Notes: generated by a model from the sequence alone, not told the origin. Positions 1-9,415 are shown, numbered from the stretch's first letter. The stretch: DNA of 64,000 nt from Synechocystis sp. PCC 7509 (GCF_000332075.2 NZ_ALVU02000001.1:1-64000), one strand, 5' to 3'. Translations and numbers: made by a program.

Positions 1-219
1 GGGTCTTGTCTGTGGGTACGCAAGTTTTTGGAATGTCTTGTTGGTAAGTGCTGATTTTTAAAGGTTAAATATGAGGTCTTGTCTGTGGGTACGCAAGTTT
101 TTGGAATGTCTTGTTGGTAGGTGCTGATTTTTAAAGGTTAAATATGGGGTCTTGTCTGTGGGTACGCAAGTTTTTGGAATGTCTTGTTGGTAAGTGCTGA
201 TTTTTAAAGGTTAAATATA
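1..219. repeat. three tandem copies of a 73-bp repeat
   Basis: Copies lie at 1-73, 74-146 and 147-219. By eye the middle copy differs from the first at only two positions (74 and 120), and the third departs only at its last base. Since base 1 is already inside a unit, the array probably extends leftwards beyond the window. No open frame or spacer is apparent. The unit contains GTCTTGT twice. Near identity points to recent amplification by slippage or unequal exchange. Confidence 0.93.
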
Positions 220-240
220 TTTGCTTGTTGATTTTTACTT

Positions 241-1878
241 TTATGCAACTCTTTTTGCCAAATTAACTAGGGTTTGGGCAATTTCTGAGGGCGGGATAAC
301 TTGGGCAAGATTTCTGTACTCTTGGGGTATATTTTGTTCTCCTTGAGCAACGATCGCATAACCTCCGGTTTCTCTGATTGCCCGCAAACCCATTATTCCA
401 TCGTTACTTGTTGGTGTCAGAATTAGGGCGATCGCTTTTTCCCTAAAACTCCCAGCTACTGATTCAAATAATAAATCGGTGGAAGGACTGACAAAATGAA
501 CTAATTTAGACTGCAATAGGGCAATGCTACCGTCAGGATTAACTAATAAATGTTGGCTTTTTGGGGCTATATATACTGTTTGCGATCGCAATATAGCTCC
601 ATCTTCGGCTAGTTTGACCTTTAAGCTAGTAGAACTATTCAGAATATCTACTAATTGGTTGAGATACTGAGGAGATAATTGCTGTGCCACAATAATCGCC
701 AGTTCCAAGCCTTGTAACGCTGCTAAAATTTCTGTTAAGGCTTTGGTATCAGTGGTAGAGGCGATCGCTACTACGTACATATTAGTTTGAGTCGCATCGG
801 CTGAAGATGTGTTCCCAGTAAAGTCTAAATTTTGTTTTTCTAATAGTTGACCGTTTACTACTGCTAATTCTTCGCTGCTGTCAGCTTCTAAAAGCATCTG
901 ACGGACTAAAGCGGCCTTCTGTTGGCTATCTTGGGCTAGCTCTTGAAAGCGTTTTGCCGAAATATTGTGGCTGCGAGTACGAGCGCGGATTGCCATGCGC
1001 TCGGTCAGGGCGGCTTTTTCTTCTAGCGCCCTTAATGCGCTCCATAATGCTATTTCTAATGCGTCCGTTTGTTCGGCAAGTAAGCTATTAATTGAGTAAG
1101 CATGACCTGTCCGACAGCGAAAACGAATGAGTTTGCCTTCCTGCAATTCCCACAATGCGCCACTACATTCAGGACAAGCAAAACCCGATGGTTTACCGGG
1201 ACGCTGGGTATTTTGCATGGTATCTAAGTCAAATTCTGCGATGTTGGCTTCCATGTCCATTTGTTGGGGGACTTGAAATTTTGACTCTACAACGGGTTCG
1301 GCAGCTAATTTAGTTAAAGTTTTACTAATGTCCGCAACGCCGAGAATGTAATCAACTTCAACATTGTTGATCGCACTGCGGGGCATTCCTGAATATAAGG
1401 CTTCTTCAGGATCTTGAGAAATCGCTATTCCTCCACGCTGTTTGATTGCCGCAAGTCCTGCTGTTCCGTCATCTAGCAACCCTGATAATACTACTCCTAC
1501 GACTCTCGATCCATAGGTACGGGCTGCTGTCCGAAATAAGGGATCGATGGCGGGGCGATGGCTGTTTTCGCGCGCACCTCGTACTAAATGAATACAATTA
1601 TCTTTAATTATTAGGTGTCTATCGGGAGGAGCAACATAAATTTGCCCCGGCTTGATGATTTCGCCATCGGTAGGATGATGAGCTTGTAAGGACGATCCGT
1701 AGTGTTTTTCCATCACCCGGTTTAAAATTCTTGGCAAAACACTTTTGCCGTGAGGAGGAATGTGAAGCACAATAAAAACTGCTGCTGGTAAGTCTGGGGG
1801 TAATCCACAAACCAGTTGGCAAAGAGTTTCTACTCCTCCGGCAGAAGCGCCCACCACAATGATGTCATGTCCAGACAT
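241..1878 (-). CDS. CheB-like methylesterase protein with a second, degenerate CheB domain
   Basis: 545 residues with no receiver domain. Residues 1-195 are a CheB methylesterase domain with the full triad visible: Ser12 in GASAGG, His39 in LHIPPH and Asp137 in LLDDG. Residues 232-262 carry a possible zinc knuckle (CPEC, then CRTGH), followed by a helical stretch to about 335. Residues 366-545 form a second CheB-like domain: Ser374 is kept, the histidine position reads Gln400 (AQQLSP), and an Asp remains in SNDG. CheB removes methyl groups from chemoreceptor glutamates, but no receptor, cheR or cheA is in view. It is the last gene of a minus-strand signalling cluster, 68 bp after the hybrid kinase. 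The role is therefore inferred as signalling and not proven chemotaxis. ATG start with no competing site. Confidence 0.88.
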   Translation of the reverse strand: MSGHDIIVVGASAGGVETLCQLVCGLPPDLPAAVFIVLHIPPHGKSVLPRILNRVMEKHYGSSLQAHHPTDGEIIKPGQIYVAPPDRHLIIKDNCIHLVRGARENSHRPAIDPLFRTAARTYGSRVVGVVLSGLLDDGTAGLAAIKQRGGIAISQDPEEALYSGMPRSAINNVEVDYILGVADISKTLTKLAAEPVVESKFQVPQQMDMEANIAEFDLDTMQNTQRPGKPSGFACPECSGALWELQEGKLIRFRCRTGHAYSINSLLAEQTDALEIALWSALRALEEKAALTERMAIRARTRSHNISAKRFQELAQDSQQKAALVRQMLLEADSSEELAVVNGQLLEKQNLDFTGNTSSADATQTNMYVVAIASTTDTKALTEILAALQGLELAIIVAQQLSPQYLNQLVDILNSSTSLKVKLAEDGAILRSQTVYIAPKSQHLLVNPDGSIALLQSKLVHFVSPSTDLLFESVAGSFREKAIALILTPTSNDGIMGLRAIRETGGYAIVAQGEQNIPQEYRNLAQVIPPSEIAQTLVNLAKRVA

Positions 1879-1946
1879 TTCAGTAATGTTTTTTTGATAA
1901 GTAGATAAATTTTAAGGCAATTTGCCCTAACTTGATTTAGCTTAAT

Positions 1947-4900
1947 TCACTCTATAGTTCTAATGTTTTTTAGGGAAGTTACGGGCGGCTCTGAAACTTC
2001 GATTTGACGGGGCAAACAAATTTGAAAATTTGAGCCTTGCCCTAGCTGACTTTCTACAGCTATTGAGCCTTTCATCATATTTACTAGCGACTTTGTAATC
2101 GCCAGCCCCAAGCCTGTACCACCGTGCTGTCTTGTGGTAGTTTGATCGACTTGCCTAAATTCTTCAAAAATATGCTCTATCTCCGATTCGGGAATCCCAA
2201 TTCCTGTATCTTTGACGCTAATTAATACTTGCTCTGAGTCAATTTCGCTGACTAATATTTCGACGCTGCCTTTATCTGTAAATTTGATGGCATTAGAAAG
2301 TAAGTTAACTAAAATTTGCCGCGATCGCGTACTGTCATTAATTACTATCGGGTTATCAAGCTCGACGCGCATTTGTAAAGGTATGTGCTTTTGCTCGGCA
2401 AGGGGGCGAAGTTCGGCGATAGTATTAGCAATTAGTTTAGTCAAATCAAATTCTTCTTTTTTTAGTTCCAATCGTCCAGCTTCAATTTTAGATAAGTCGA
2501 GAATATCGTTAATTAGTGCTAAAAGATTTTTGCCATTATTCAAAATTCGCTCTACCATATCAGCTTGAGCGGCAGTTAGGTTAGCGGTGCGCTGGCGCAA
2601 CAACACCTGAGCAAAGCCGATTACCGCATTCATCGGCGTGCGGAGTTCGTGAGACATGGTAGCTAAAAACTGTGACTTTAGCCGCGCGGCTTCAATTAAC
2701 TGCAAGTTTTGTTGAGCAATACGATTATGGGTTGATTCCAGTTCGCGGTTTTGCTCGGCTAAAATGTCGTTTTGTAAGCCTAAACGTTCTTCCCGTTCTT
2801 CCAGGGTATTAATTAGCCGCGCATTGTTAATAGCGATCGCCGCTTGTTCCCCTACCGCTTCTAATAAGTTACGATCTTCTACATCAAAAGCTTCAATATT
2901 GCGCCAATTGCCAATCAATAGCACTCCCAAACGTCCCGATGCGGCGGATTCAATGGCTACGGCATAAATTGAGGCAGGTTCGTGAAATGAGTGGGGAGAC
3001 GGGACTCTACTTTTTTTCAGTAATTGCGCCGCCCCGGTAGAAAATACACGATTGAGTAAATCTGCTTGTGTGGAAAATAAGTCTAAGTTTTCCGGTTCAA
3101 TTGCCGCCGTTGCAGTTAATTCTAACTGTTGGCTTTGGCGATCGTAAAGAGAAATTGCCGCAAATTCAGCCTCGCCAATTCCATCACAAACCGCGCCTAC
3201 CATTACTTGCAATAATCCCGGTAAGTTTGTTAGGCGTTGGTTCAATAAGTTAGTAATACGCTGCAATACTCTTAACTGTTGCTGCTGTTCGCCTAAAATA
3301 ATAATTGCTCGCCGCAAATTCTCCCCAATATCGGTGGCTTGCTGGTAAAGTCGGGCGTTATCAACGGCTAAAGCAGCTCGATGGGCTAAATCTTCTGCCC
3401 ATAATAAATCAGTTTCATCGTATAACCGTTGTCCTTTTTCCCTCATCAAGCTAATTGCGCCTAAAGTCCGCCCACGCACTTTTAAGGGTATGCACAAAAA
3501 CGAATTGAAGCCCAGTTTCTGCATTAATTGCCGTTGTTCAGCATCGGTGGCAATTGCCTCAATAATTTCTGGGCTAACTTCCGAGTATAATTGCGATTTT
3601 CCGCTCTTAATTACTTGAGATACCCCCGCCGTTACTTTGAGATTGACTCGATAAGTCCGCCATTGCTCTAACCACTGCATTTTTGAGCTATCTTTATGGG
3701 TTGAAGCAACGGGGCGCAGAGTCGAATTTTGGTCAAGAACATCGATAGTACACCAATCAGCTTGACCGGAAACGATCGCCATTGCCAGGTTGGTAAGAGT
3801 AGTTTTGTAGTCTAAAGATGTGGCTAAAATGGTGCTGGCTTCAGCTAAAAATCGCTCTTGTTCTTCCAGGCGCTTGCGTTCGGTAATATCCCAAAAAACC
3901 CCTACACTACCTCTAGTTTTGCCTTGTTCGTCAAATAAGGGGACGGCATTGGCTAGTAACTTGATTTTTTGTTCGCTCTTGGAAACTAGAACGTCAACTT
4001 CTTTATCAACTACATCAACGCCTGTAGCGGTGGCTTGCTGCATGGGTAATTCTTCTGGTTCTAGCTCCTTACCTTGACGATAAACTTTATAAGTTGGGCG
4101 CTCGGAACTAGGGGCGCTTAACGAAACATTGGCTTCTGCTGGTAAATCTAGAAGTTTTGCTAAAGCGGGATTGACTCGGATATTTTGACATTGGGAATCA
4201 AGAGCGATCGCAATTCCAATCGGCAAAACATCAAGTAAAGTCTGCATTTCGTTAATCCGCCGCTCCAAGTCTCGATTGAGCTTACCAATTTTGGCATCGG
4301 AACGTTTGCGATCGCTTAGATCAATCACAAAACAAATTGCTGTTTCTACAATTCCCTGCACCATCGCCCCACCAATCAATACAGGTACGCGGCTGCCATT
4401 TGGGCGGATATATTCTTTCTCGTAAGGACTAAATACACCTTTGGCTTTTAGTTCGGCGGCGGCTTTTTTGTCGGCTTTTTCATACGCTTTTGGGGTAATA
4501 ACTAAAGAGTGCAATCTACCTAAAAGCAAGTCTTCTTGGCTATAACCCACCATGCCTAAAAAAGCTGCGTTGGCTTCTACTATTACACCTTGGGCATTGG
4601 TAACAACGATGCCGATGATATTGGCATCGGCTAAACGTCTAAAGCGCAATTCACTAGCTTCTAGGGCTGATTCTAGTTGCTTGGCTTCGGTGATGTCGCT
4701 AATAATTCCTGACATTCGCAACGGACAACCCGCGCGATCGCGTTGGGCTTTTCCTCTAGCTACACAGTAACGGTATTCTCCCGACGAATGCAGTATCCGA
4801 AACTGGGCTTCACATTTTTCCCCGTTTTGGAGGTGGTTAACTATAGCAGTCCGAATTTTTGATTCATCATCGGGGTGCATTCGTGCCATTAAGTTATGAG

Positions 4901-5462
4901 GAGTTAGGTTAAATTGCCCCCGTTCTTCGCCAATTATTTCTAATAAGCGATCGTTGCAATAAACTTCGTTTGTGGAGCAATACCAATCCCAAATTCCATC
5001 GTTTGCGCCTTCCAATACTAAACGATAGCGTTCTTCACTTTCTTTAAGTTTTTCCCCAGCAATTACCGCCGCTTGTTCTGCACGGTACAAACGTATTGCC
5101 TGATTTAAGATTTGATATAAGTTTTCTGGAGTAATTCTCGACTTAGGTAAGTAGTCAAAAGCTCCGGCTTTCATGACTTCTACAGCAATGCGCTCGTCGC
5201 CAAATCCTGTGAGTACAACTATGGGAGTAGCAATACTCAGGGAGCGGATTTGCTGCACCAATTCTAAACCGTTGCCATCGGGGAGCAGATAATCGAGGAA
5301 TATACAGTCAAAAGTTTGTTGTTGGAGGATGGCGATCGCGCTTTGGCATTCTGTAGCTTCTGTCCATTGCATAACTATACCCGCCGCAGTCAGACTTCGC
5401 TTTACTGCCATGCGATCTATTTCATCATCATCTACCACCAGTATTTTGACCGTTTCTTCCAT
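1947..5462 (-). CDS. hybrid multi-sensor histidine kinase (REC-PAS-PAS-PAS-GAF-GAF-HisKA-HATPase)
   Basis: 1171 residues. An N-terminal receiver domain (about 5-125) has the acidic pocket VVDDDE and phospho-acceptor Asp57. Three PAS/PAC modules follow between about 140 and 560, the joins marked by DITEAKQL, DLSDRKRS and DITERKRL. Two GAF domains lie at about 570-740 and 770-905. A coiled linker leads to the dimerisation domain with His938 in SHELRTPMN, then a HATPase domain with NAIKFT, DTGIGIP and GGTGLGLAI. No transmembrane segment is seen, so it is a soluble sensor. The many PAS and GAF domains suggest light, redox or small-ligand sensing; the ligand cannot be read from sequence. Its receiver sits upstream of the sensors, an arrangement common in cyanobacteria. 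It is 44 bp downstream of the small response regulator gene. Confidence 0.92.
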   Translation of the reverse strand: MEETVKILVVDDDEIDRMAVKRSLTAAGIVMQWTEATECQSAIAILQQQTFDCIFLDYLLPDGNGLELVQQIRSLSIATPIVVLTGFGDERIAVEVMKAGAFDYLPKSRITPENLYQILNQAIRLYRAEQAAVIAGEKLKESEERYRLVLEGANDGIWDWYCSTNEVYCNDRLLEIIGEERGQFNLTPHNLMARMHPDDESKIRTAIVNHLQNGEKCEAQFRILHSSGEYRYCVARGKAQRDRAGCPLRMSGIISDITEAKQLESALEASELRFRRLADANIIGIVVTNAQGVIVEANAAFLGMVGYSQEDLLLGRLHSLVITPKAYEKADKKAAAELKAKGVFSPYEKEYIRPNGSRVPVLIGGAMVQGIVETAICFVIDLSDRKRSDAKIGKLNRDLERRINEMQTLLDVLPIGIAIALDSQCQNIRVNPALAKLLDLPAEANVSLSAPSSERPTYKVYRQGKELEPEELPMQQATATGVDVVDKEVDVLVSKSEQKIKLLANAVPLFDEQGKTRGSVGVFWDITERKRLEEQERFLAEASTILATSLDYKTTLTNLAMAIVSGQADWCTIDVLDQNSTLRPVASTHKDSSKMQWLEQWRTYRVNLKVTAGVSQVIKSGKSQLYSEVSPEIIEAIATDAEQRQLMQKLGFNSFLCIPLKVRGRTLGAISLMREKGQRLYDETDLLWAEDLAHRAALAVDNARLYQQATDIGENLRRAIIILGEQQQQLRVLQRITNLLNQRLTNLPGLLQVMVGAVCDGIGEAEFAAISLYDRQSQQLELTATAAIEPENLDLFSTQADLLNRVFSTGAAQLLKKSRVPSPHSFHEPASIYAVAIESAASGRLGVLLIGNWRNIEAFDVEDRNLLEAVGEQAAIAINNARLINTLEEREERLGLQNDILAEQNRELESTHNRIAQQNLQLIEAARLKSQFLATMSHELRTPMNAVIGFAQVLLRQRTANLTAAQADMVERILNNGKNLLALINDILDLSKIEAGRLELKKEEFDLTKLIANTIAELRPLAEQKHIPLQMRVELDNPIVINDSTRSRQILVNLLSNAIKFTDKGSVEILVSEIDSEQVLISVKDTGIGIPESEIEHIFEEFRQVDQTTTRQHGGTGLGLAITKSLVNMMKGSIAVESQLGQGSNFQICLPRQIEVSEPPVTSLKNIRTIE

Positions 5463-5506
5463 AGTGTTTAGCTATTAGCTTCACTTATATCATTTATTGT
5501 TTTAAT

Positions 5507-5935
5507 TTATGGTATTTCTACTAAAGTCCAATATTTATTCATAGTTGCTACAGTTTCAACAAAGTTGGAAAAAGTTACTGGTTTTAAAATGTATCCAGCT
5601 ACATTTAGTTTGTAAGCTTCTACTTTGTCTCTATCTTCGTTTGATGTAGTAAGAACAATTACCGGAATTGATTGTAATTGAACATCTGCCCGTAGTTCGC
5701 GTAAAAATTCTATGCCATTCATTTTTGGCATATTTAGATCGAGTAAAATTATCCTTCTGACTTGGGGTATAGGTGTTTGATTGTTGCTACCTCTTAATAT
5801 AGATAAAGCTTCTAAGCCATTAGAAGCAAGGAAAAGTGGATTTGTAATGTTGTTTTTTTTAAACGCTCTTTGCACGTTCATTACATCCACTTCATCATCT
5901 TCGACAAGTAGGATGTTAATCATTTTCTCTGCCAT
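5507..5935 (-). CDS. single-domain response regulator (Rcp1/CheY type)
   Basis: A stand-alone receiver domain of 142 residues from the chosen start. The acidic pocket is VEDDE, the phospho-acceptor Asp66 lies in LLDLNMPKMNG, Thr is in VLTTS and Lys in ILKPV. Proteins of this type accept phosphate from phytochrome-like kinases such as the one encoded just upstream (6096-7958, 160 bp away). An ATG further out (5990-5992) would add 19 residues with no receiver homology; an inner ATG at 5921-5923 has GAGAA just upstream. I prefer the start at 5935 because the sequence MAEKMINILLVEDD resembles relatives as I remember them. There is no output domain, so it acts by protein contact or as a phosphate relay. 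Confidence 0.88.
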   Translation of the reverse strand: MAEKMINILLVEDDEVDVMNVQRAFKKNNITNPLFLASNGLEALSILRGSNNQTPIPQVRRIILLDLNMPKMNGIEFLRELRADVQLQSIPVIVLTTSNEDRDKVEAYKLNVAGYILKPVTFSNFVETVATMNKYWTLVEIP

Positions 5936-6095
5936 TAGTTGATTAATATATTTCTGATTATTGCGGTTAAAGGAATAGAAGCCATCAATCATTAGATAGG
6001 TTAATGCTTGGGAAAGTGTAAAGTATGCCTAATTAAATTTAAGCTATTTTTAAGGTTTCAAAGGTGTTATTCGCGGAAAATGGTTATTTTTCGGC

Positions 6096-7958
6096 TTATT
6101 TATTCCAGGTGAAACTAAAGCTTGCTCCTTGACTTTCTTGAGAATCTATTTTAATTTTGCCCCCATAGTTCTCTACAATTTTTTTAACAATAGCCAAACC
6201 AATGCCAGTATTTTCGTTGCGATCGCGGGCTTCCAAAGTTTGAAAGATGCCAAAGATTTTTTCATGGTATTCTGGCGCGATGCCCTTACCATCATCAGCC
6301 ACCGTAAACTCATAGGTTGTTCCCAAGTCTTGGCAAAAAACTTGCACTTTACCATCCGGGCGGGGATGGTGTTTGATAGCGTTACCAATCAAGTTAGAAA
6401 ATACTTGCTCTAAAGGCAGCCTTTCTGTAACCAATGTCGGCATATTTGGAGCTATTTCAACGGTAAAGGAAGGCGGCGGAGCGAGGGAATCGATAATTTC
6501 GGCTAAAAGAGACGCAACAGAAACCGAGGATTTGTCAGCAGTTACGCGCCCACTACGGGAAAATTGCAGCAAGCCATTAATCAAAGCTTCCATACGATGA
6601 ACGCGCCCGCGCAGTAAGTCCATTTGATGGCGAGTATCATCTGTAAGTACATCACTGATATCTTCTTCAATCCATTGGGAAAGATTAGCGATCGCTCTTA
6701 AAGGTGCTTTGAGGTCGTGAGAAGTGACGTAAGCAAACTGATCTAGTTCCTGATTGCGCTTTTCTAAAACTGTATTAGTTTGAGTCAAAATCGCTGTTAA
6801 GTAAGCCAACTCATTAGCACGAGCAGTTAGCGCCGCTTCGGCAGTTTTACGCTCTTGAATATCCGTACACACTCCCACCCACTCGCGGATAGTACCATCG
6901 GGCGCAATCACCGGAACACCCCGCACGGCAAAATAACGATAATTACCATCGGTGGCGCGAATCCGGTATTCGGTATCGTAAAGACTTTTAGTTTCTAAGG
7001 CTTGATTCCAATCTGTAGCCGTGCGCTCTCGATCCTCTGGATGCACGGCAGCTAACCAACCCCAGCCTTTAACTTCTGCTTGGCTTTGACCTGTATAATT
7101 TCTCCAATGGGGCATATCAACAACTTGCCCCTGAGCGTCGGTTGTCCAAACAATTTGAGAAGTGGCAATTACTAAAGATCGATAACGTTCTTCGCTTTGT
7201 CGTAAGGCTTCCAAAGAGTCGTAATGCGACTTCTTGTTTGCTTCGGCTTCAACTCGCAAAGATAGCTGCTTTGCCGATAATTCATCTAATTGGGCTGTCC
7301 GATTCAGCACTCGTTGCTCTAATTCAGTATTAAAAGCGCTAATTTGGGCGATCTCCTTAGTGCGATCGGTGATATCTGTAACTAAAGAAGTTACCCCCAA
7401 TATTTCCCTATTACGATCAATCAAGGGTTGGTTGTACCATTCGCAAATAATTATTTTCCCCTCTTTAGTAATATTTTCATTAATGCTACGAGTTCCACCT
7501 CGGCGTTGCACAAGTTCGCGCCAAACTCGATCGACTTGCTCTTTGCTGCTGGCAGTGACGATTAAGTTTGTAGCATGACGACCAATAGCTTCGCTATTAC
7601 TGTAGCCAAAGATGGCTTCGGCTGCGGCATCCCATTTAACCACCTCAAAATCTAGATTCCACTCAATTACCCCTAAAGAAGTTGGTTGTGGGGTGGCAAA
7701 TTGAGGCAATTGTCCCAACGGATTAAAGTTTTGCTGCGTGCAACTAACTACCCAGCGATCGCCTACAAGTATAGCTTGCTCCAAAAACGAGTTGTAACTA
7801 CCATCGGTTGCTTGGAGACGAAAAGTAATTTGATAGGGCTGATTTTGGCTAATAGCTTGTTGCCTAGTTGCCAGGAGGCGATCGCGGTCTTCGGGGTGCA
7901 AACTGCATTCAAATCCCCAACTTAATAACTCTAATTCCTTGATTTCGTCAAAATTCAT
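6096..7958 (-). CDS. PAS-domain histidine kinase, phytochrome-kinase-like
   Basis: 620 residues. The N-terminus (1-70) looks like the end of a PAS/PAC module (LHPEDRDRL, then ATDGSY), suggesting the start of an ancestral PAS domain has been lost or has diverged. Two clear PAS/PAC modules follow at about 90-205 (VTDITDRTKE) and 255-380 (VCTDIQERKTAE), with a coiled coil between them. The catalytic core has His414 in SHDLKAPLRAI, then NAIKHH, DDGKGI and GIGLAIV. The SHDLKAPLR form of the H-box is typical of Cph1-type kinases. No membrane segment is seen. It is the first gene of the minus-strand cluster and is divergent from the regulator at 8222, so the 260-bp gap probably holds both promoters. 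Confidence 0.9.
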   Translation of the reverse strand: MNFDEIKELELLSWGFECSLHPEDRDRLLATRQQAISQNQPYQITFRLQATDGSYNSFLEQAILVGDRWVVSCTQQNFNPLGQLPQFATPQPTSLGVIEWNLDFEVVKWDAAAEAIFGYSNSEAIGRHATNLIVTASSKEQVDRVWRELVQRRGGTRSINENITKEGKIIICEWYNQPLIDRNREILGVTSLVTDITDRTKEIAQISAFNTELEQRVLNRTAQLDELSAKQLSLRVEAEANKKSHYDSLEALRQSEERYRSLVIATSQIVWTTDAQGQVVDMPHWRNYTGQSQAEVKGWGWLAAVHPEDRERTATDWNQALETKSLYDTEYRIRATDGNYRYFAVRGVPVIAPDGTIREWVGVCTDIQERKTAEAALTARANELAYLTAILTQTNTVLEKRNQELDQFAYVTSHDLKAPLRAIANLSQWIEEDISDVLTDDTRHQMDLLRGRVHRMEALINGLLQFSRSGRVTADKSSVSVASLLAEIIDSLAPPPSFTVEIAPNMPTLVTERLPLEQVFSNLIGNAIKHHPRPDGKVQVFCQDLGTTYEFTVADDGKGIAPEYHEKIFGIFQTLEARDRNENTGIGLAIVKKIVENYGGKIKIDSQESQGASFSFTWNK

Positions 7959-8221
7959 AAAAAATGTATTGTAGACAACAGAAGCTAATTATTATTTGTG
8001 CAGGCAATATTTTTTGGTAGTAGAGATTGAACAACCTAAATTTGATACCCTAGTAAACGTGATATTCTCTTAAAATCTAAAGGAAATTGTAATTTTTTGT
8101 ATCATTAAAATACTAATAAAATGATTGCAAATAAGTTGTATTGCTTTTTATAGAGAATAGATCGCTTTTAGACTTTGTATGAATTCAATTGTTTTAAAAC
8201 AGTAAATGGCGGACGTTGATA

Positions 8222-8947
8222 ATGAGTAAGATTCGCGTTGCATTAATTGAAGACCACGATCTCACCCGTGTAGGGATTAGAACCGCGTTGCAGCAGCGTC
8301 AAGAAATTGAAGTGGTGGGAGAAGCAGCTAATGCTAGTGACGGGCTAAGACTGCTAGAAGCAGAACACCCAGATATTGCCATTGTTGATATTGGCTTACC
8401 AGATAAAGATGGAATTGAGTTGACACGGCAATTAAAAGCCAGCCAAGATCCAAACGACGAATCAAGAACCAAGGTTTTGATTTTGACCCTTAGAGACAAT
8501 AAAGAGGCGGTATTAGCAGCTTTTGCGGCAGGTGCGGACTCCTATTGTATGAAGGATATTAGTTTTGATAATTTGCTAGAAGCCTTGCGCGTCACCCATA
8601 GCGGTAATGCCTGGATCGATCCAGCGATCGCCCGAATTGTTCTGCAACAAGCCCAGCAAACCCCAGAAGGAAACACAGAAAACGTGGTAGCTGACAGCAA
8701 AACCGTATCTATTAATGCCGCCGATGCGGAGTACGATCAAATGATTGCTGCTTACCCGCTAACGGAGCGAGAATTAGAAGTTTTGCAACTAATTGTCGAA
8801 GGTTGTAGCAATGCGATCATTGCTGAAAAGCTCTATATTACTGTGGGAACAGTGAAAACCCACGTTAGAAATATCCTAAATAAATTGTGCGCCGATGACC
8901 GTACCCAAGCAGCAGTAAGGGCTTTGCGTTCTGGATTGGTGGGGTAG
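8222..8947 (+). CDS. NarL/FixJ-family response regulator, LuxR-type DNA-binding output
   Basis: 241 residues. The receiver domain occupies 1-125 with IEDHD, phospho-acceptor Asp56 (IVDIGLPDKDG) and a Lys in CMKD. A linker of about 45 residues leads to a LuxR-type helix-turn-helix at about 175-238 (LTERELEVLQLI, then GTVKTHVRNILNKL). It should bind DNA as a dimer once phosphorylated. A TTG two codons upstream is possible, but ATG at 8222 is preferred: GGCGGA lies upstream and the protein then begins MSKIRVALIEDH. It is divergent from the PAS kinase gene, which makes that kinase a plausible partner; this is inferred from position only. Confidence 0.92.
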   Translation: MSKIRVALIEDHDLTRVGIRTALQQRQEIEVVGEAANASDGLRLLEAEHPDIAIVDIGLPDKDGIELTRQLKASQDPNDESRTKVLILTLRDNKEAVLAAFAAGADSYCMKDISFDNLLEALRVTHSGNAWIDPAIARIVLQQAQQTPEGNTENVVADSKTVSINAADAEYDQMIAAYPLTERELEVLQLIVEGCSNAIIAEKLYITVGTVKTHVRNILNKLCADDRTQAAVRALRSGLVG

Positions 8948-8958
8948 ATCCCCCCTAG

Positions 8959-8976
8959 CCCCCCTAAAAAGGGGGG
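8959..8976. terminator. C6/G6 hairpin after the NarL-type regulator
   Basis: Six C, a six-base loop and six G, starting 11 bp after the stop codon. A second C-run at 8950-8955 precedes it. The tail is A-rich and not T-rich on the plus strand, so intrinsic termination is doubtful. C-run/G-run pairs like this recur in cyanobacterial intergenic DNA. Confidence 0.4.
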
Positions 8977-9016
8977 AAAATATCTGGAAGTCTCCGTTAT
9001 TGTAAGGATTTGGCTT

Positions 9017-9415
9017 TTAACGGCGGAGATTAAGGAGTTCTTGGGGAGAAGCAAGGAGTTTCACTGTCACAGAAACAATTTGTTGCTGAGAATTGAGAAC
9101 AAATAGCCAGGATACGTTTACACCAAATAAAGGCATTTGAACTTTGCCACTAACGCGAATTTGGACTAAATCGTTTTCTTGGCTTTCGATAATTCCTTGG
9201 TGGGGTTCAGCCAGTAGTCCTAGCGCCTCTTGCTGGAGGTAAAGTGCGATCGCATCCCTGCCCACAAGACCCGATTCAAAGGGTGCATACATCACGCCAT
9301 CGGGAGCAAATAAAGCCGCCGTAGCGTCAAAATCGCTATTTAAAGCTTGAAAGTAGTTTGAAATTGTAGTGTTATTGATACCTGCGATCGCTTGTGTAGG
9401 TGTATCAGTTTGCAT
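9017..9415 (-). CDS. stand-alone orange carotenoid protein C-terminal-domain homologue (CTDH), NTF2-like fold
   Basis: 132 residues covering the whole NTF2/SnoaL-like fold. The sequence follows the C-terminal domain of OCP closely: LFAPDGVMYAPFES, SGKVQMPLFGVNVSW and the ending LLASPQELLN. Tyr21 (NYFQALN) and Trp103 (NVSWLF) match the two OCP residues (Tyr201, Trp288) that hold the keto group of the carotenoid. The family Trp in QTPWFG is Leu96 here. There is no cysteine at all, so the disulfide-linked dimers described for some CTDH proteins are impossible. CTDH proteins carry carotenoid to helical carotenoid proteins or quench oxidants. No helical partner, OCP or FRP gene is in the window. 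The gene stands alone beside IS debris. Confidence 0.85.
   Translation of the reverse strand: MQTDTPTQAIAGINNTTISNYFQALNSDFDATAALFAPDGVMYAPFESGLVGRDAIALYLQQEALGLLAEPHQGIIESQENDLVQIRVSGKVQMPLFGVNVSWLFVLNSQQQIVSVTVKLLASPQELLNLRR

Noticed and set aside
1-219. CRISPR array
   Set aside because: Copies are contiguous 73-bp units with no spacers and no cas genes nearby.
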